From Buchnera aphidicola (Ceratovacuna japonica) (GTDB lineage: Bacteria; Pseudomonadota; Gammaproteobacteria; Enterobacterales; Enterobacteriaceae), in NCBI GenBank assembly GCA_024349705.1, contig AP026065.1, positions 350,726-414,725 on the forward strand: a DNA stretch of 64,000 nucleotides, read 5' to 3'. The first letter of the stretch is position 1; every line of letters begins with the position of its first letter. Positions 9,999 through 22,718 of the stretch are shown here, one piece after another. Both the position numbers and the translations under genes were made by a program. The notes under the pieces are model-generated. The model searched no databases. It saw only the letters and a list, made by a program, of their open reading frames with translations, and was not told the DNA's origin.

Positions 9999-10349
9999 CT
10001 AAAATTTTAGACCATATTTTCTAGCTGAATCAGCTAATGCTTTAATTCTTCCATGATATTTAAATCCAGAACGATCAAATGAAACTTTTTGTATTCCATT
10101 TTTTATAGATCTTATGGCTATTTTTTTTCCAATAAACTTGGCTGACTTTTTATTTCCAGAATAAAAAAAATTTTTTTTTATCTTTTTTTCTAATGTAGAA
10201 GCAGAAACTATAACATTACTATCTGAAGAAATTATCTGAGCATAAATATTACGAGAACTTTTATGAACTACCAATCTAATATTTTTTAACTTTTTTCTAT
10301 ATCTTAAAAATCTCTTAGTTCTGGCATATTTTTTTTTTAATAAACTCAT
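9999..10349 (-). CDS. rplR: Ribosomal protein L18
   Basis: 5S-rRNA-binding protein of 116 residues (E. coli 117). The C-terminal signature [23 protein letters not shown] (key elements FDRSGF, YHGR and ADSAREAGL-like end) identifies it. It follows rplF with one base between. Confidence 0.96.
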   Translation of the reverse strand: MSLLKKKYARTKRFLRYRKKLKNIRLVVHKSSRNIYAQIISSDSNVIVSASTLEKKIKKNFFYSGNKKSAKFIGKKIAIRSIKNGIQKVSFDRSGFKYHGRIKALADSARKYGLKF

Positions 10350-10350
10350 A

Positions 10351-10884
10351 TTATTTCTTTTTAGCCTCTTTTCTTCTTATTACTTCATCTTTATAATGAA
10401 TTCCTTTCCCTTTATAAGGTTCCGGAATTTTGTATGAGCGTAAAATTGCTGCAGTTTGAAAAACTAGTTGTTTGTTTACACCACTTAAAATAATTTTAGT
10501 AGAAGAACTACAATCTGCAAAAACTCCATTAGGTAATTTATACTTTATTATATGAGAGTATCCTAAATACAAATTTATTATATTTTCAGTTAAAGCAACT
10601 TTATAACCAACACCAGATAATATCAAAATTTTAAAAAATTTATTTTTAACTCCATATATCATAGAATCTACTAATGATCTATAAGTTCCTGCATACATCC
10701 AAGATTTATTAAATTTTTTGTTTCCAGAAAAAGTTAATAAATTTTTTTTATGTTTTATTTTTACACAACTGTTCATAGTAAATTTAAGTTTTCCATATAT
10801 ACCACTTACATATATTTTATTATCTTTCAATAATACATTAACATCATTAGGAACTAAAATAGGTTTTTTAGCTATTCTAGACAT
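10351..10884 (-). CDS. rplF: Ribosomal protein L6
   Basis: 50S protein near the sarcin-ricin loop. MSRIAKKPI at the start, the GVGYKVAL turn and the terminal [23 protein letters not shown] (key part PYKGKGI) are diagnostic. The length of 177 equals E. coli. Confidence 0.97.
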   Translation of the reverse strand: MSRIAKKPILVPNDVNVLLKDNKIYVSGIYGKLKFTMNSCVKIKHKKNLLTFSGNKKFNKSWMYAGTYRSLVDSMIYGVKNKFFKILILSGVGYKVALTENIINLYLGYSHIIKYKLPNGVFADCSSSTKIILSGVNKQLVFQTAAILRSYKIPEPYKGKGIHYKDEVIRRKEAKKK

Positions 10885-10934
10885 ATAAAAACTCCATAAT
10901 TTTTATATAAAAAAAAATTAAACAATTTTGTAAA

Positions 10935-11315
10935 CTAATATATGTTGCATAATACTTCTCCGCCTATTCCTAATTTTCTTGCTTCAAAGTCAGTTACTAC
11001 TCCTCTTGAGGTAGATATTATAGAAATTCCTAATCCATATATAACTTTATATATATCTCTTTTATTTTTATATACTCTAAGACTAGGTTTACTTACTTTT
11101 TCTATATGTTCTATTACAGGCTTTCCATTATAATATTTTAAAAATATTTTTATTTTAAAATCAACTAAAAAATCTTTTATATATCCTTCTTTTTTTAAAA
11201 CCTTCAAAATAGATATCTTAAATTTAGAAAATTTTACAGTTACATATATTTTATTAGAATACTGACCATTTCTTATTCTAGTTAACATATCACTAATAGA
11301 ATCTTGCATACTCAT
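10935..11315 (-). CDS. rpsH: Ribosomal protein S8
   Basis: Primary 16S-binding protein. The start [18 protein letters not shown] and the C-terminal [31 protein letters not shown] (key part STSRGVMTD-like) are diagnostic. Length 126 versus 130 in E. coli. In E. coli S8 represses the spc operon by binding the rplE leader. Confidence 0.97.
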   Translation of the reverse strand: MSMQDSISDMLTRIRNGQYSNKIYVTVKFSKFKISILKVLKKEGYIKDFLVDFKIKIFLKYYNGKPVIEHIEKVSKPSLRVYKNKRDIYKVIYGLGISIISTSRGVVTDFEARKLGIGGEVLCNIY

Positions 11316-11360
11316 ATATAAAAATTATCCTATAATATTTTTCTTATTAAAAAATTAATT

Positions 11361-11666
11361 TTACCAACTAGATTTTTTTAATCCTGGAATTTCTCCATTC
11401 ATAGCTGCTTCTCTAAATTTTATTCTGCTTAGACCAAATTTTCTTAAAAATGCATGAGGTCTTCCTGTAATATAACATCTATTTCTAATTCTACAAAAAC
11501 TAGAATCTCTAGGTAATTTTTGCAGTTTAAATATAGCTTTCATTTTTTCATTATCAGAAGTTTTTAAATCAAATATAATTTTTTTTAAATTTTTTCTTAT
11601 ATTATAAAACTTTTTGCTTAACTTTTTTCTTTTTTTTTCTCTAGCCTTTATAGATTCTTTTGCCAT
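11361..11666 (-). CDS. rpsN: Ribosomal protein S14
   Basis: 30S head protein, 101 residues as in E. coli. [13 protein letters not shown] at the start and the [25 protein letters not shown] block identify it (key parts RNRC, TGRPH, GLSR). It is the long, zinc-free form because the CxxC pairs of the short form are absent. Confidence 0.97.
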   Translation of the reverse strand: MAKESIKAREKKRKKLSKKFYNIRKNLKKIIFDLKTSDNEKMKAIFKLQKLPRDSSFCRIRNRCYITGRPHAFLRKFGLSRIKFREAAMNGEIPGLKKSSW

Positions 11667-11683
11667 ATTATTGTTTCCTAAAA

Positions 11684-12223
11684 TTATTTTTTAAAAGGAA
11701 AATTTAAAGATTTTAATAATTTAAATGAATAATAATCATTGTTTGTATTAGTAGTTATAGTAATATTAAGCCCTCTAGTTCTATCTATTTTTTCGTAATT
11801 TATTTCAGGAAAAATAATTTGTTCTTTTATGCCTATACTATAATTTCCTCTACCATCAAAAGATTTTTTATTAAAACCTCTAAAATCTCTTATTCTAGGA
11901 ACTACTATATATATAAATCTATTTATAAAATCCCACATTCTATTTTTTCTTAAAGTAACTTTACATCCAACAGGATGACCTTGTCTTATTTTAAATCCAG
12001 ATATAGATTTCTTTGCATTTGTTACTATTGGTTTCTGTCCTGATATCATAGTCATATCAGAAATTATATTAACTAAATTTTTTTTTTTATAATTACAACT
12101 ACCATCTCCAATATTTAAAGTAATTTTTTCAATTTTAGGAACTTGCATAACAGATGTAAAATTTAATTTTTTCATTAAATAATTTATTATTTTTTCTTTA
12201 TAAAGAACTTTTAATTCTATCAC
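11684..12223 (-). CDS. rplE: Ribosomal protein L5
   Basis: 5S-rRNA-binding central protuberance protein. [36 protein letters not shown] and the [20 protein letters not shown] block are diagnostic. I prefer a GTG start at 12223: it gives exactly the E. coli length (179) and has AAGGA about 11 bases upstream. The ATG four codons earlier abuts that same AAGGA, leaving no spacing. Confidence 0.95.
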   Translation of the reverse strand: MIELKVLYKEKIINYLMKKLNFTSVMQVPKIEKITLNIGDGSCNYKKKNLVNIISDMTMISGQKPIVTNAKKSISGFKIRQGHPVGCKVTLRKNRMWDFINRFIYIVVPRIRDFRGFNKKSFDGRGNYSIGIKEQIIFPEINYEKIDRTRGLNITITTNTNNDYYSFKLLKSLNFPFKK

Positions 12224-12267
12224 TATTATTAACATCCTTAAATTTTTTAAAATTTTAAAAAATTTTT

Positions 12268-12582
12268 TTAATCTATAACTTTATTGTTAGATTTGAAAAA
12301 ACGAACTTTTTTCCCATCTTCAAACTTAAATCCTACTCTATCAGATTTACCTGTAAATTTGTTAAAAATTTTTAAATTAGACACTTGTATATAAGATTCT
12401 TCTTCTATTATACCTCCAGATTCATTTCTTTCTGGTACAGATTTTTTATGTTTTTTTACAATATTAATACCAGAAACAATTACTTTATTCGAAGAAATAA
12501 ATTTTTTTACTACACCTTTTTTTCCTTTATATTTTCCTGATATTACTACTACTTCATCATTTTTTCTAATTTTTTTAGACAT
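12268..12582 (-). CDS. rplX: Ribosomal protein L24
   Basis: 50S assembly-initiator protein, 104 residues as in E. coli. The KOW motif [19 protein letters not shown] (about 9-27) and the later [16 protein letters not shown] identify it. Its position between rplN and rplE is standard. Confidence 0.96.
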   Translation of the reverse strand: MSKKIRKNDEVVVISGKYKGKKGVVKKFISSNKVIVSGINIVKKHKKSVPERNESGGIIEEESYIQVSNLKIFNKFTGKSDRVGFKFEDGKKVRFFKSNNKVID

Positions 12583-12598
12583 TTTAAATTTATCACCT

Positions 12599-12970
12599 TT
12601 AAAGTACTTCTGAAGCTAAAGAAACAATTTTCATAAACTTTTCTATTCTTAACTCTCTAGTAACAGGACCAAAAATTCTACTTCCTATAATAGTTTCATT
12701 CACATTATTTAATAAAACGCAAGAATTTCTGTCAAACCTAATATAAGAGCCATCTAATCTAGAAATTCCTTTTTTAGTTCTTATAACAACTGCTTTTAAA
12801 ACTTCTCCTTTTTTCACCTTTCCACCTGAAGAAGATTCTTGAACAGCAACTTTTATTATATCTCCAATATTAGCATATCTTCTTTTTGATCCACCTAAAA
12901 CTTTTATGCAGATAACTAATTTAGCTCCAGAATTATCTGCAACATGTAAAACTGTTTGTTCTTGAATCAT
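12599..12970 (-). CDS. rplN: Ribosomal protein L14
   Basis: 50S interface protein, 123 residues as in E. coli. [17 protein letters not shown] at the start, [11 protein letters not shown] and [20 protein letters not shown], and the end [12 protein letters not shown] are diagnostic. Confidence 0.97.
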   Translation of the reverse strand: MIQEQTVLHVADNSGAKLVICIKVLGGSKRRYANIGDIIKVAVQESSSGGKVKKGEVLKAVVIRTKKGISRLDGSYIRFDRNSCVLLNNVNETIIGSRIFGPVTRELRIEKFMKIVSLASEVL

Positions 12971-13000
12971 TTTATAATAGCCTTTGTTTTTTTTTAATTA

Positions 13001-13249
13001 CTATCTATTTTTTATAACTTTTATTAATTTCCAAAATTTACCTTTAGATATTGGCCTACATTGAGATATTTCTACTAAATCTCCTATTAAACATATATTA
13101 TTTTCATCATGAACTTTAATCTTAGTATGTCTTTTTATAAATTTTCCATAAACTTTATGTTTAATAATACGTTCTATTAAAACAACACAAGTTTTATTCA
13201 TTTTATTACTAATAACTAATCCTTTTAAAATTTTAATATTGTTGATCAC
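13001..13249 (-). CDS. rpsQ: Ribosomal protein S17
   Basis: Primary 16S-binding OB-fold protein, 82 residues (E. coli 84). [19 protein letters not shown] and the basic [12 protein letters not shown] segment identify it. Its start overlaps the rpmC stop by four bases, indicating translational coupling. Confidence 0.96.
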   Translation of the reverse strand: MINNIKILKGLVISNKMNKTCVVLIERIIKHKVYGKFIKRHTKIKVHDENNICLIGDLVEISQCRPISKGKFWKLIKVIKNR

Positions 13250-13443
13250 TTTTTTTTAACCTTATTAAATTTCATTAAAAATTTTAATTTTGAAATTTTT
13301 TTTTTACAAAGTTTTAATAAATGAGTTTTTTTTAATTTTCCTGAAAAAAATTGTATTTTTAAATTGAGTTCTTCTTTCAAACACAATAATAATTTGTCAC
13401 TTAAATCTGAAAAAATTTTGTTTTTATATTTTTTTATTACCAT
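13246..13443 (-). CDS. rpmC: Ribosomal protein L29
   Basis: Small helical-hairpin protein at the tunnel exit, a docking site for SRP and trigger factor. The 65 residues are very divergent, but the [19 protein letters not shown] helix followed by [16 protein letters not shown] corresponds to the L29 pattern (E. coli 63 residues). Context (rplP-rpmC-rpsQ with overlaps on both sides) settles the call. Confidence 0.9.
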   Translation of the reverse strand: MVIKKYKNKIFSDLSDKLLLCLKEELNLKIQFFSGKLKKTHLLKLCKKKISKLKFLMKFNKVKKK

Positions 13444-13850
13444 ATTATACCTTTTTTTATAAAAATAGTTTTAACAGGTAATTTTGCTGAAGCTAAACAA
13501 AAAGCTTTTCTAGAAATTTTTTCTGTAACTCCTCCTACTTCATATAAAACTTTTCCAGGCTTAGCTAAAAATACCCAGTATTCAACACTGCCTTTTCCTT
13601 TTCCCATTCTAACTTCTAAAGGTTTTTTTGTAATAGGTTTATCAGGAAATATTCTTATCCACATTTTACCATCTTTCTTAATTAATCTACTTATTACTTT
13701 TCTTGCTGATTCTATTTGTCTAGAGGTTATCCTTCCTCTAGTAATAGCTTTTAATCCAAATTCTCCAAAACAAATATTGCTTCCTATAGAAATTCCTCTA
13801 TTCTTTCCTTTATGCATTTTTCTAAATTTAGTTCGTTTAGGTTGCAACAT
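13437..13850 (-). CDS. rplP: Ribosomal protein L16
   Basis: 50S protein near the A-site tRNA elbow, 137 residues (E. coli 136). [19 protein letters not shown] at the start, [20 protein letters not shown] and the [12 protein letters not shown] segment are diagnostic. Confidence 0.97.
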   Translation of the reverse strand: MLQPKRTKFRKMHKGKNRGISIGSNICFGEFGLKAITRGRITSRQIESARKVISRLIKKDGKMWIRIFPDKPITKKPLEVRMGKGKGSVEYWVFLAKPGKVLYEVGGVTEKISRKAFCLASAKLPVKTIFIKKGIIW

Positions 13851-13857
13851 AAAATTT

Positions 13858-14571
13858 TTATCCTCTTTGTCTTATTCTTCGCCTTCTAAAATTCTTTTTA
13901 AATTTTATAGTAGGCTTTTCTAACTTTAACATGACATCCATCTTCCCTAAAACTTCTCCTTTAAATATCCAAACTTTAATGCCAATAATTCCGTATGTAG
14001 TATTAGCTTCAGAAAAACCATATTCTATATTTGCTCTCAAAGTATGTAATGGAACTCTTCCTTCCTTATACCATTCTCTTCTTGCAATTTCAGCACCACC
14101 TAATCTTCCACTTATTTCTATCTTTATTCCTTTAGCTCCTTGTCTTATAGCATTTTGAACAGATCTCTTAATAACTCTTCTGAACATTATTCTTCTTTCA
14201 AGCTGCAAACTTATATTGTTTGCTACTAATTTAGCATCTAATTCTGGTTTTTTAATTTCAGATATGTTTATTTGTACTGGTATTTTAGTTAAATTTGATA
14301 TTTTAAGTCTGATTTTCTCTATATCTTCTCCTTTTTTACCAATAACTATACCTGGCCTTGAAGTAAATATAGTTATTTTAATACTTTTAGAAAGTCTTTC
14401 AATAACAACTTTAGATATAGATGCCTTAGTCAATTTTTTAAATATAAATCTTCTAACCTTAAAATCATTTTGCAAATTTTTAGAAAAATTTTTTTTATTT
14501 GCAAACCAAATAGAATTCCAATGCTTTACTATACCTAATCTCATACCATTTGGATTAACTTTTTGACCCAT
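13858..14571 (-). CDS. rpsC: Ribosomal protein S3
   Basis: 30S head protein at the mRNA entry tunnel with helicase-like role. [20 protein letters not shown] at the start, the KH motif [17 protein letters not shown] (about 65-81) and the C-terminal [20 protein letters not shown] identify it. Length 237 versus 233. Confidence 0.97.
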   Translation of the reverse strand: MGQKVNPNGMRLGIVKHWNSIWFANKKNFSKNLQNDFKVRRFIFKKLTKASISKVVIERLSKSIKITIFTSRPGIVIGKKGEDIEKIRLKISNLTKIPVQINISEIKKPELDAKLVANNISLQLERRIMFRRVIKRSVQNAIRQGAKGIKIEISGRLGGAEIARREWYKEGRVPLHTLRANIEYGFSEANTTYGIIGIKVWIFKGEVLGKMDVMLKLEKPTIKFKKNFRRRRIRQRG

Positions 14572-14595
14572 ATCAATACTCCATTAGTTTCAAAA

Positions 14596-14925
14596 TTAAT
14601 AAGAAACTACTATTTTTATATGACTAGTTCTTTTTAATATTCTATCAGCCCTTCCTTTAGCTCTTGGCATCATTCTCTTCATAACCGGGCCATTATCTAT
14701 ATTTATTCTAATAATTTTTAATTTATCTATATTTAATCCATAATTATGTTCAGCGTTTGCAATCGCAGAATTTAAAACTTTCATTATTAAATTAGAAACT
14801 TTTTTTCTATTAAATTCTAATATTTCCATAGCTGAAGAAACACTTTTTCCTAATATAAGTTTAGAAACTAATCTAACTTTCTGAGAAGAAGAATTAGCTT
14901 TTCTATGTATAGCATATACTTCCAT
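14596..14925 (-). CDS. rplV: Ribosomal protein L22
   Basis: 50S tunnel-lining protein, 109 residues (E. coli 110). [31 protein letters not shown] and the tunnel hairpin with [22 protein letters not shown] are diagnostic. The hairpin that contributes to macrolide binding is complete. Confidence 0.97.
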   Translation of the reverse strand: MEVYAIHRKANSSSQKVRLVSKLILGKSVSSAMEILEFNRKKVSNLIMKVLNSAIANAEHNYGLNIDKLKIIRINIDNGPVMKRMMPRAKGRADRILKRTSHIKIVVSY

Positions 14926-14948
14926 TACAATTACTCCAATAAAATTTT

Positions 14949-15245
14949 TTATTTAGATTTTTCAGAAACATTTTTTTTTATCTTTTTATCTACACTATGA
15001 CCTCTGTAAGTTCTAGTAATAGAAAACTCTCCAAGTTTATGTCCAACCATTTCTTCAGTAATAAAAATTGGTATATGATTTCTACCATTATGTACTGAAA
15101 TAGTTAAACCTATCATATTAGGAAATATAGTAGACCTTCTAGACCAAGTTTTTATTGGTTTTCTATCTTTCAATCTAATAGCTTTTTCAACTTTTTTGAA
15201 CAAACTTTCATCTATAAAAGGGCCTTTTCTAATTGATCTAGCCAT
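14949..15245 (-). CDS. rpsS: Ribosomal protein S19
   Basis: 30S head protein forming the B1a bridge. [15 protein letters not shown] at the start and [28 protein letters not shown] (key parts [20 protein letters not shown]) identify it. I placed the start at 15245 by similarity (98 residues, E. coli 92); an ATG 11 codons upstream lies inside the end of rplB. Confidence 0.96.
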   Translation of the reverse strand: MARSIRKGPFIDESLFKKVEKAIRLKDRKPIKTWSRRSTIFPNMIGLTISVHNGRNHIPIFITEEMVGHKLGEFSITRTYRGHSVDKKIKKNVSEKSK

Positions 15246-15249
15246 AACA

Positions 15250-16077
15250 TTATCCTTTATTATTTCTTCTACGTACAATAAATTTTTGTGTTCTTTTATT
15301 ATTTCTAGTTTTTTTTCCTTTAGTTTGCTTTCCCCAAGGACTTACAGGGTGTTTTCCAAAATTTTTACCTTCACCACCTCCATGAGGATGATCTACTGGA
15401 TTCATTGCTGTTCCTCTAACAGTAGGCCTTATTCCAAGCCATCTCTTAGATCCAGCTTTGCCAAATTTTTTTAACATATGTTTTATATTTCCAACTTCAC
15501 CTATAGTTGCTTTACAATTTAAATGTATTTTCCTAACTTCACCAGAACATAATCTTATTAATGCATATTTTTTTTCTTTAGATATTAACTGCGCATGACT
15601 TCCAGCAGACCTAGATATTTGAGCTCCTTTTCCTGGTTTAATTTCTATATTATGTATATATTCTCCAGGAGGAATATTTTTTATATATAAACAGTTTCCA
15701 ATTTTAATCTCTACATTTTTTCCTGAAATTACAACATCGCCAACTTTAATATTTTTAGGTTCTAAAATATAACTTTTTGTTCCATCTTTATATAAAATTA
15801 AAACTATATTTGAAGATCTATTAGGATCATACTCAATTCTTTTTACAATTGCTGGTATATTGTCTTTATTTCTTTTAAAATCTATACATCTATATTTTTT
15901 TTTATGTCCTCTACCAATATGTCTTGTAGTTATTCTTCCTAAATTGTTTCTTCCTCCTGTTTTTACTATTCTTTTTAGCAAAGATTTTAATGGTTTTTTT
16001 TTATATAAATCAGAATTTATTATCTTTATTAAATGCCTTCTTCCTGGAGACGTAGGATTTACTTTTTTAATTACCAT
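15250..16077 (-). CDS. rplB: Ribosomal protein L2
   Basis: Core 50S protein needed for subunit joining and the peptidyl transferase centre. [15 protein letters not shown] near the start, [22 protein letters not shown], the conserved His loop [26 protein letters not shown] (key part [12 protein letters not shown]) and the basic tail identify it. Length 275 versus 273. Confidence 0.98.
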   Translation of the reverse strand: MVIKKVNPTSPGRRHLIKIINSDLYKKKPLKSLLKRIVKTGGRNNLGRITTRHIGRGHKKKYRCIDFKRNKDNIPAIVKRIEYDPNRSSNIVLILYKDGTKSYILEPKNIKVGDVVISGKNVEIKIGNCLYIKNIPPGEYIHNIEIKPGKGAQISRSAGSHAQLISKEKKYALIRLCSGEVRKIHLNCKATIGEVGNIKHMLKKFGKAGSKRWLGIRPTVRGTAMNPVDHPHGGGEGKNFGKHPVSPWGKQTKGKKTRNNKRTQKFIVRRRNNKG

Positions 16078-16105
16078 ATAAAAATTTCCTATTTTTTAAA
16101 TAATC

Positions 16106-16405
16106 TTAAAAATTAAAATTATCACCTTTTTTTAAAGTTATATATACTTTTTTCCAATTTTTTCTATATCCTTCTTTTCCAGAAATACCTTTCCTATTAT
16201 TTTTTTTTTTTCCTTTTACTATTAAAGTATTAATTTTTAATACAGTAACTCTAAAAATTTCTTCTAACATTTTTTTTATTTCATGTTTATTAGAATCTTT
16301 TAATACTTTTATTATAAAATTATTTTTTTTTTTAGAAATTATAGAAGACTTTTCGGACACATGAATTCCTTTAAAAATTTTAAATACTTTCTCTTTAAAT
16401 TTCAT
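16106..16405 (-). CDS. rplW: Ribosomal protein L23
   Basis: Tunnel-exit protein and docking site for trigger factor and [25 protein letters not shown] followed by [15 protein letters not shown] is the L23 pattern; 99 residues versus 100 in E. coli. It overlaps the end of rplD by 11 bp, suggesting coupling. Confidence 0.95.
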   Translation of the reverse strand: MKFKEKVFKIFKGIHVSEKSSIISKKKNNFIIKVLKDSNKHEIKKMLEEIFRVTVLKINTLIVKGKKKNNRKGISGKEGYRKNWKKVYITLKKGDNFNF

Positions 16406-17009
16406 CTAAACTTTTCTCTATATTTTTTAATGTTTTTAAAGTAGTAACAACTATATCATATGATAATAATACTAAAGGATTAACAAATCTATATTCTATT
16501 GCTAAAATACTTTTAATATTTCTTGAAGATAAAAATATATTTTTGTTAAAATTTTTTAATATTATTAATATTTTCTCAAAATTTATAAATTTTAATTTTT
16601 CAACTAATAATTTAGTCTTAGGAACTATAATATCAAATTCTTTAAAAACTATTAATTTTTTACTTCTAATCAATTCAGAAAATATGCTTTTCATAGCTCC
16701 CTTATACATTTTTTTATTAACTTTTTTAAAATTATTTTTATATTTTGAAGCAAAAGTTACTCCTCCAGATCTCCATATAGGACTTCTTATTGATCCAACC
16801 CTTGCTCTTCCAGTTCCTTTTTGTTTCCATGGCTTTTTACCAGAACCTGAAACTTCTGCTCTAGATTTTTGAGACTTAGTACCACTCTTACCAACAGAAA
16901 TATATGATAACAATACTTGATTAATTAACTTTATGTTAAAAGATTTATTAAATATAGAATTAGATATAGTAATATAATCATTATTACTATCTCGTAAAAA
17001 CAATTTCAT
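16395..17009 (-). CDS. rplD: Ribosomal protein L4
   Basis: 50S protein with an extended loop reaching the tunnel constriction; in E. coli it also represses the S10 operon. The loop segment [32 protein letters not shown] (key parts [16 protein letters not shown], [16 protein letters not shown]) near 57-88 identifies it. Length 204 versus 201. Confidence 0.96.
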   Translation of the reverse strand: MKLFLRDSNNDYITISNSIFNKSFNIKLINQVLLSYISVGKSGTKSQKSRAEVSGSGKKPWKQKGTGRARVGSIRSPIWRSGGVTFASKYKNNFKKVNKKMYKGAMKSIFSELIRSKKLIVFKEFDIIVPKTKLLVEKLKFINFEKILIILKNFNKNIFLSSRNIKSILAIEYRFVNPLVLLSYDIVVTTLKTLKNIEKSLDEI

Positions 17010-17021
17010 ATAAAAAATTAT

Positions 17022-17654
17022 TTACCTCTTAATTTTTATAGATGGTTTTATAATCAAATCACAACTAGAAAAACCTGGAACAACCCCTTTTACAAACAAA
17101 AAGTTATCTTTTTCATTTATAAAAATTATTTTTAAATTTTGTATAGTAACTTTTTTATTTCCTAAATGTCCCGCCATTTTTTTTCCTTTAAAAACTCTCC
17201 CAGGGGTTTGATTTTGTCCTATAGATCCAGGAGCTCTATGTGATAAAGAATTACCATGGCTATTATCTTGTGATTTAAAGTTCCATCTTTTTATAGTACC
17301 AGAAAATCCTTTACCTTTAGAAAATCCTGTTATATCTACTTTTTTTACATTTTTTAGGAAACTTATATCAAATACTTGACCAGAAAAAAACTTCTTATCA
17401 TCATTTACTCTAAACTCCCATAAACCTCTTCCAGCAGTAACATTATATTTTATGAAATGACCAACTTTAGGTTTATTTATATTATTTTTTTTTTCACCTG
17501 TAGTGACTTGTATAGCAGAATATTTATCATTTTTAAAATTTTTTATTTGAACTACTCTATTTTCAGTAACTTCTATTATAGTAACTGGAACTAAATGTCC
17601 TTCTTTAGAAAAAATCATAGAAGGTCCTACTTTTTTTCCAACTAATCCAATCAT
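17022..17654 (-). CDS. rplC: Ribosomal protein L3
   Basis: One of the first 50S assembly proteins. [19 protein letters not shown] at the start, [22 protein letters not shown] and the [23 protein letters not shown] loop identify it (key part [15 protein letters not shown]). The conserved Gln in that loop, which PrmB methylates in E. coli, is present. Length 210 versus 209. Confidence 0.97.
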   Translation of the reverse strand: MIGLVGKKVGPSMIFSKEGHLVPVTIIEVTENRVVQIKNFKNDKYSAIQVTTGEKKNNINKPKVGHFIKYNVTAGRGLWEFRVNDDKKFFSGQVFDISFLKNVKKVDITGFSKGKGFSGTIKRWNFKSQDNSHGNSLSHRAPGSIGQNQTPGRVFKGKKMAGHLGNKKVTIQNLKIIFINEKDNFLFVKGVVPGFSSCDLIIKPSIKIKR

Positions 17655-17713
17655 ATAAAATTACCTATAACAAAATTATTTAAAATTATTTTTTTATATA
17701 TTAATATAATAGT

Positions 17714-18055
<342 letters not shown>

Positions 18056-18256
18056 TTAATAAAAAGTATTGTATATAAAAGTATATAAACAAAAAAATAT
18101 AAAATTTATATACAATATAAAAAAATAATTTATAAAATATTATTAAAAAATAAATTTTTTAATATATTTTTAATTTTATAAAAAAAAATAAAAACTTATA
18201 TAAAAATAAATTGTATCAAATATAAATTTTAAAAACTAGTATAAACTAACTATATA

Positions 18257-18287
18257 GAAAAAGAGGTTTAATAAATTCCTCTTTTTC
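18257..18287 (-). terminator. Intrinsic terminator after tuf
   Basis: A 10-bp inverted repeat (18257-18266 with 18278-18287) of the form GAAAAAGAGG / CCTCTTTTTC lies just past the tuf stop on the minus strand. The 3' arm carries the U tract. It separates the str operon (rpsL-rpsG-fusA-tuf) from the S10 operon downstream. Confidence 0.75.
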
Positions 18288-18296
18288 TAAAACTCT

Positions 18297-19481
18297 TTAT
18301 TCAATAATTTTTGATACTATTCCTGCTCCAACAGTTTTTCCGCCTTCTCTTATAGCAAACCTCAAACCTTCTGTCATAGCTATTGGATGTATTAAAGTAA
18401 TTTTTAACTCTACATTATCACCAGGCATTACCATTTCCATAGAATCTGGTAATTCTATTAATCCTGTAACATCAGTAGTTCTAAAATAAAACTGTGGTCT
18501 ATATCCTTTAAAAAAAGCAGTATGTCTACCTCCCTCTTCTTTAGATAAAATATATACTTTAGAACTAAATTTTTTATGAGGAGTAATAGATCCAGGTTTT
18601 GATAATACTTGTCCTCTTTCTATATCATCTCTTTTAGTTCCTCTTAATAAAATTCCTACATTTTCACCTGCTCTCCCTTCATCTAGTAACTTTCTAAACA
18701 TTTCTACACCTGTACATATAGTTTTAGAAGTAGGTTTTATACCAACTATTTCAACTTCCTCTCCTACTTTTATTATACCTTTTTCTACTCTTCCAGTAAC
18801 TACTGTTCCTCTTCCAGAAATAGAAAATACATCCTCTATAGGTAATAAAAATGGTTCATTTATTTCTCTTTTAGGCTCAGGAATATATGTATCTAGTAAA
18901 TTAGATAATTCTATAATTTTATTTTCCCACTTTTCTTCTCCATCTATAGCTTTTAGAGCAGATCCTCTTATTATAGGAGTTTTTTCACCTGGAAAGTCAT
19001 ATTCTGTTAGAAGATCTCTTACTTCCATTTCAACTAATTCTAATAATTCTTCATCCTCTACCATATCACATTTGTTAAGAAACACTATTATGTAAGGAAC
19101 TCCTACTTGTCTACCTAACAATATATGTTCTCTAGTTTGAGGCATAGGACCATCAGTAGCAGCAACTACTAATATAGCCCCATCCATCTGGGCAGCCCCC
19201 GTTATCATATTTTTTATATAATCAGCATGACCAGGGCAATCAACATGCGCATAATGTCTTTTTAAAGTATCATATTCAACATGTGATGTATTTATAGTTA
19301 TACCTCTAGATTTTTCTTCAGGAGCATTATCTATTTGCTCAAAAGTTTTAGCTGAACCTCCATACTTTTTAGATAAAACAGTTGTAATAGCTGAAGTTAA
19401 AGTTGTTTTCCCGTGATCTACATGACCTATAGTCCCAACATTTATATGAGGTTTTATACGATCAAATTTTTTTTTAGACAT
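18297..19481 (-). CDS. tuf: Elongation factor Tu
   Basis: EF-Tu delivers aminoacyl-tRNA to the ribosome as a GTP complex. The 394 residues match E. coli length. G1 [10 protein letters not shown] (about 18-27), G3 DCPGHADY and G4 NKCDMV are present, and domains 2 and 3 are intact through [16 protein letters not shown] ending. Only one tuf copy is seen here, in the str-operon position. Codon use and strong similarity fit high expression. Confidence 0.99.
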   Translation of the reverse strand: MSKKKFDRIKPHINVGTIGHVDHGKTTLTSAITTVLSKKYGGSAKTFEQIDNAPEEKSRGITINTSHVEYDTLKRHYAHVDCPGHADYIKNMITGAAQMDGAILVVAATDGPMPQTREHILLGRQVGVPYIIVFLNKCDMVEDEELLELVEMEVRDLLTEYDFPGEKTPIIRGSALKAIDGEEKWENKIIELSNLLDTYIPEPKREINEPFLLPIEDVFSISGRGTVVTGRVEKGIIKVGEEVEIVGIKPTSKTICTGVEMFRKLLDEGRAGENVGILLRGTKRDDIERGQVLSKPGSITPHKKFSSKVYILSKEEGGRHTAFFKGYRPQFYFRTTDVTGLIELPDSMEMVMPGDNVELKITLIHPIAMTEGLRFAIREGGKTVGAGIVSKIIE

Positions 19482-19546
19482 TTTTTGTACTCTAATTTTA
19501 TTAATTTATTTAAATTTTATTATTATATACACAAAAAAAATATATT

Positions 19547-21661
19547 TTATTTATTATTATCTAAAATTTTAGAAGTTATATTATTAGGTATTTCTAAATA
19601 TTTTAAAAATTCCATAGAATACATAGCTCTTCCTTGAGTCTTTGATCTTAAATCAGTAGCATAACCAAACATTTCTGATAACGGAACTTCTGAAACTATT
19701 ATTTTATTATTAAAATTATTATCTAATTTTTCTATAGTTCCTCTTCTTCTATTTAAATCTCCAATAACATCTCCCATATATTCTTCTGGAGTATCTATTT
19801 CAACTTTCATTATAGGCTCTAATAAAATAGGCTTGGCTATTTTAAAAGCATTTTTAAAAGCTATTGAAGCTGCAAACTTAAATGCAAGTTCAGAAGAATC
19901 AACATCATGGTAAGATCCAAAATGTAATCTTACTCCTATATTAACTACAGGATATCCTGCTAAAGGACCTGAATTTAATTGTTCTTGTATTCCTTTATCT
20001 ATAGCAGAAATATATTCAGAAGGTATTACTCCTCCTTTTATATTGTTTATAAACTTATAATTTTCTTTATTTACTTTAATAGGAAATATATCTATTACAA
20101 CATGTCCATATTGACCTCTACCACCAGACTGTTTTATATATTTGCCTTCTACATTTTTAACCTTTTTCTTAATAGTTTCTCTATATGCAACTCTAGGTTT
20201 ACCTATATTAGCGCATACGCTAAATTCTCTTTTCATTCTATCTATAATTATTTCTAAATGTAATTCACCCATTCCTGAAATAATAGTTTGGTTAGATTCA
20301 TGATCTATATGCACCTTAAAAGAAGGATCTTCTTTAGACAATCTAGATAGAGCCATACCCATCTTGTCTTGATCAGATTTTGTAACAGGTTCTATTGCTA
20401 TAGAAATAACAGGTTCTGGAAATTCTATTTTCTCTAAAACAATTTTTTTTCTAGGATCACATAAAGTATCACCTGTAGTAACATTTTTCAAACCTATTGC
20501 TGCTGCTATATCTCCAGATCTAACTTCTTTTATTTCTTCTCTTCTATTAGCATGCATTTGAACTATTCTTCCAAATCTTTCTTTATGAGATTTAGTAGAA
20601 TTTAATACAATATCTCCTGATTTTATCATTCCTGAATATACTCTAAAAAAAGTTAAACTACCTACAAAAGGATCAGTAGAAATCTTGAATGCTAAAGCAG
20701 AAAAATATTCATCATTATTATATTTTTCTATTTTATCATCTTCTTTTTTATAAAAGTTTTTTAAAGCTTTATGTTTTTTAAAATCTATATCTCTAGGAGA
20801 AGGTAAAAAGTCTACTATAGCATCTAATAATGATTGAACTCCTTTATTTTTAAAAGAAGATCCACAAGTAACTATTAATATTTCGTTATTTAAAGATCTT
20901 TGTCTTAAACCTTTTTTTAACTTATTTTCAGAAAACTCTTTTCCAGATAAATATATTTCCATAAACTCATCATCAACTTCAGCTACACTTTCAATTAAGT
21001 GCTTTCTCCATTTATTAGAAATTTCTATAAAATCTTTTGGAATATCTATATATTTAAAAGTAACTCCTTTATCAAAATCGTTCCAAATTATAGATTTCAT
21101 TTTTATAAGATCAACTATTCCAATAAAACTATCTTCAGACCCAATAGGTAATTGTACAGGAACAACATTTATATGAAACCTTTCTTTAATTTGATTAATA
21201 ACATTAAAAAAATTGGCTCCAATTCTATCCATTTTATTAATGAAAGCTATTCTAGGAACTTTATATTTGTTAGACTGCTTCCATACAGTTTCTGATTGTG
21301 GTTGTACACCTCCTACAGCGCAATATATCATTACTACTCCATCTAATATTCTCATAGACCTTTCTACTTCTATAGTAAAATCCACATGTCCTGGAGTATC
21401 AATTATATTTATTCTATGAGAATCATATTGATTGTTCATTCCTGACCAGAAAGTAGTTGTAGCAGCTGATGTAATAGTAATACCTCTTTCTTGTTCTTGC
21501 TCCATCCAATCCATTGTAGCATCTCCATCATGAACTTCTCCAATTTTATGATTAACTCCGGTATAAAATAAAATCCTTTCTGTAGTAGTTGTTTTACCAG
21601 CATCTATATGAGCGCTTATTCCTATATTTCTATAATGCAATATATTAGTTTTTTTAGACAT
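19547..21661 (-). CDS. fusA: Elongation factor G
   Basis: EF-G drives translocation and, with RRF, ribosome recycling. [17 protein letters not shown] (G1), DTPGHVDFT (G3) and [10 protein letters not shown] (G4) are present, and domains II-V are complete to the [15 protein letters not shown] segment. I set the start at 21661, giving [14 protein letters not shown] and the E. coli length of 704. An ATG nine codons upstream is in frame but adds residues without family similarity. Confidence 0.98.
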   Translation of the reverse strand: MSKKTNILHYRNIGISAHIDAGKTTTTERILFYTGVNHKIGEVHDGDATMDWMEQEQERGITITSAATTTFWSGMNNQYDSHRINIIDTPGHVDFTIEVERSMRILDGVVMIYCAVGGVQPQSETVWKQSNKYKVPRIAFINKMDRIGANFFNVINQIKERFHINVVPVQLPIGSEDSFIGIVDLIKMKSIIWNDFDKGVTFKYIDIPKDFIEISNKWRKHLIESVAEVDDEFMEIYLSGKEFSENKLKKGLRQRSLNNEILIVTCGSSFKNKGVQSLLDAIVDFLPSPRDIDFKKHKALKNFYKKEDDKIEKYNNDEYFSALAFKISTDPFVGSLTFFRVYSGMIKSGDIVLNSTKSHKERFGRIVQMHANRREEIKEVRSGDIAAAIGLKNVTTGDTLCDPRKKIVLEKIEFPEPVISIAIEPVTKSDQDKMGMALSRLSKEDPSFKVHIDHESNQTIISGMGELHLEIIIDRMKREFSVCANIGKPRVAYRETIKKKVKNVEGKYIKQSGGRGQYGHVVIDIFPIKVNKENYKFINNIKGGVIPSEYISAIDKGIQEQLNSGPLAGYPVVNIGVRLHFGSYHDVDSSELAFKFAASIAFKNAFKIAKPILLEPIMKVEIDTPEEYMGDVIGDLNRRRGTIEKLDNNFNNKIIVSEVPLSEMFGYATDLRSKTQGRAMYSMEFLKYLEIPNNITSKILDNNK

Positions 21662-21746
21662 ATTATTTGTAATCTTATTATATTTCAAAAATATAAAAAT
21701 ATATTTAAACAGAATTGTTTATAAAATAAAAAATAAAAATATAATT

Positions 21747-22217
21747 CTACCATCTATAATGAGCAAAAGCTTTATTAGATTCAGCCATTCTATGAACTTC
21801 TTCTTTTTTCTTTATAGCCTCACCTCTTTTATTAATAGCATCATATAATTCATTAAAAAGTCTTAAATACATAGATTTATCTTTTCTTTTTCTAGCTGCA
21901 GATATTATCCATTTCATAGCTAACGTATTTCTTCTAGAAGGCCTTACCTCTACTGGAACTTGATAAGTGGAACCTCCTACTCTTCTAGATTTTACTTCTA
22001 CAGAAGGTTTAACGTTATTCAATGCTAATTCAAAAGATTCTAATTCTTCTTTTTTTGTTTTTTTAGATAAAAATTTTAACGCTTTATAAACAATATTTTC
22101 AGCTATAGATTTTTTACCATCTGTCATTACTATATTTATAAATTTAGCTATTATCTCAGAAACAAATTTAGTGTCAGGTAAAATATTTCTATTCCCTATA
22201 ATTCTTCTTCTAGACAT
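21747..22217 (-). CDS. rpsG: Ribosomal protein S7
   Basis: Primary 16S-binding protein of the 30S head, next to the E-site t[21 protein letters not shown] at the start and [23 protein letters not shown] (key part [12 protein letters not shown]) identify it. Length 156; E. coli strains have 156 or 179. It is part of the str operon. Confidence 0.97.
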   Translation of the reverse strand: MSRRRIIGNRNILPDTKFVSEIIAKFINIVMTDGKKSIAENIVYKALKFLSKKTKKEELESFELALNNVKPSVEVKSRRVGGSTYQVPVEVRPSRRNTLAMKWIISAARKRKDKSMYLRLFNELYDAINKRGEAIKKKEEVHRMAESNKAFAHYRW

Positions 22218-22260
22218 ATTAATATCTCATCTTTAAAATTTATAAAAAAATATATTTATA

Positions 22261-22635
22261 TTAAGATTTAATTTTTTTTGTACCATATTTTGATCTACTT
22301 TTTTTTCTATCTTTCACCCCAGAGCAATCTAAAGACCCTCTAACAACATGATATCTAACTCCAGGTAAATCTTTTACTCTTCCACCTCTAATTAAAATAA
22401 CTGAATGTTCTTGTAAATTATGACCTTCTCCTCCTATATATGCTGTAACTTCAAATCCATTAGTTAATTTAACTCTACATACTTTTCTTAAAGCAGAATT
22501 AGGTTTTTTAGGAGTTGTAGTATATACTTTCGTGCATACTCCTCTTCTCTGAGGACATTTTTCTAAAGCAGGCACATTACTCTTAGAAAATTTTCTTTTT
22601 CTTGAATTTCTAACGAGTTGATTTATAGTTGTCAT
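22261..22635 (-). CDS. rpsL: Ribosomal protein S12
   Basis: 30S decoding-centre protein, 124 residues as in E. coli. [21 protein letters not shown] with the Lys of the streptomycin site, and [17 protein letters not shown] with the Asp that RimO methylthiolates in E. coli, are both of wild type. It is the first ribosomal gene after tusDCB in the str cluster. Confidence 0.98.
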   Translation of the reverse strand: MTTINQLVRNSRKRKFSKSNVPALEKCPQRRGVCTKVYTTTPKKPNSALRKVCRVKLTNGFEVTAYIGGEGHNLQEHSVILIRGGRVKDLPGVRYHVVRGSLDCSGVKDRKKSRSKYGTKKIKS

Positions 22636-22718
22636 ATAATATTACTCTTCCTCTTAATTTTAAATATATTAATAAATTTTTTATAAAATTTAAAAATATG
22701 TTTAATTGAAATATAGAA

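Noticed and set aside
14216..14566. A 116-codon open frame antisense to rpsC
   Set aside because: It is a mirror of a highly conserved gene; long antisense frames are expected where coding strands are A rich.
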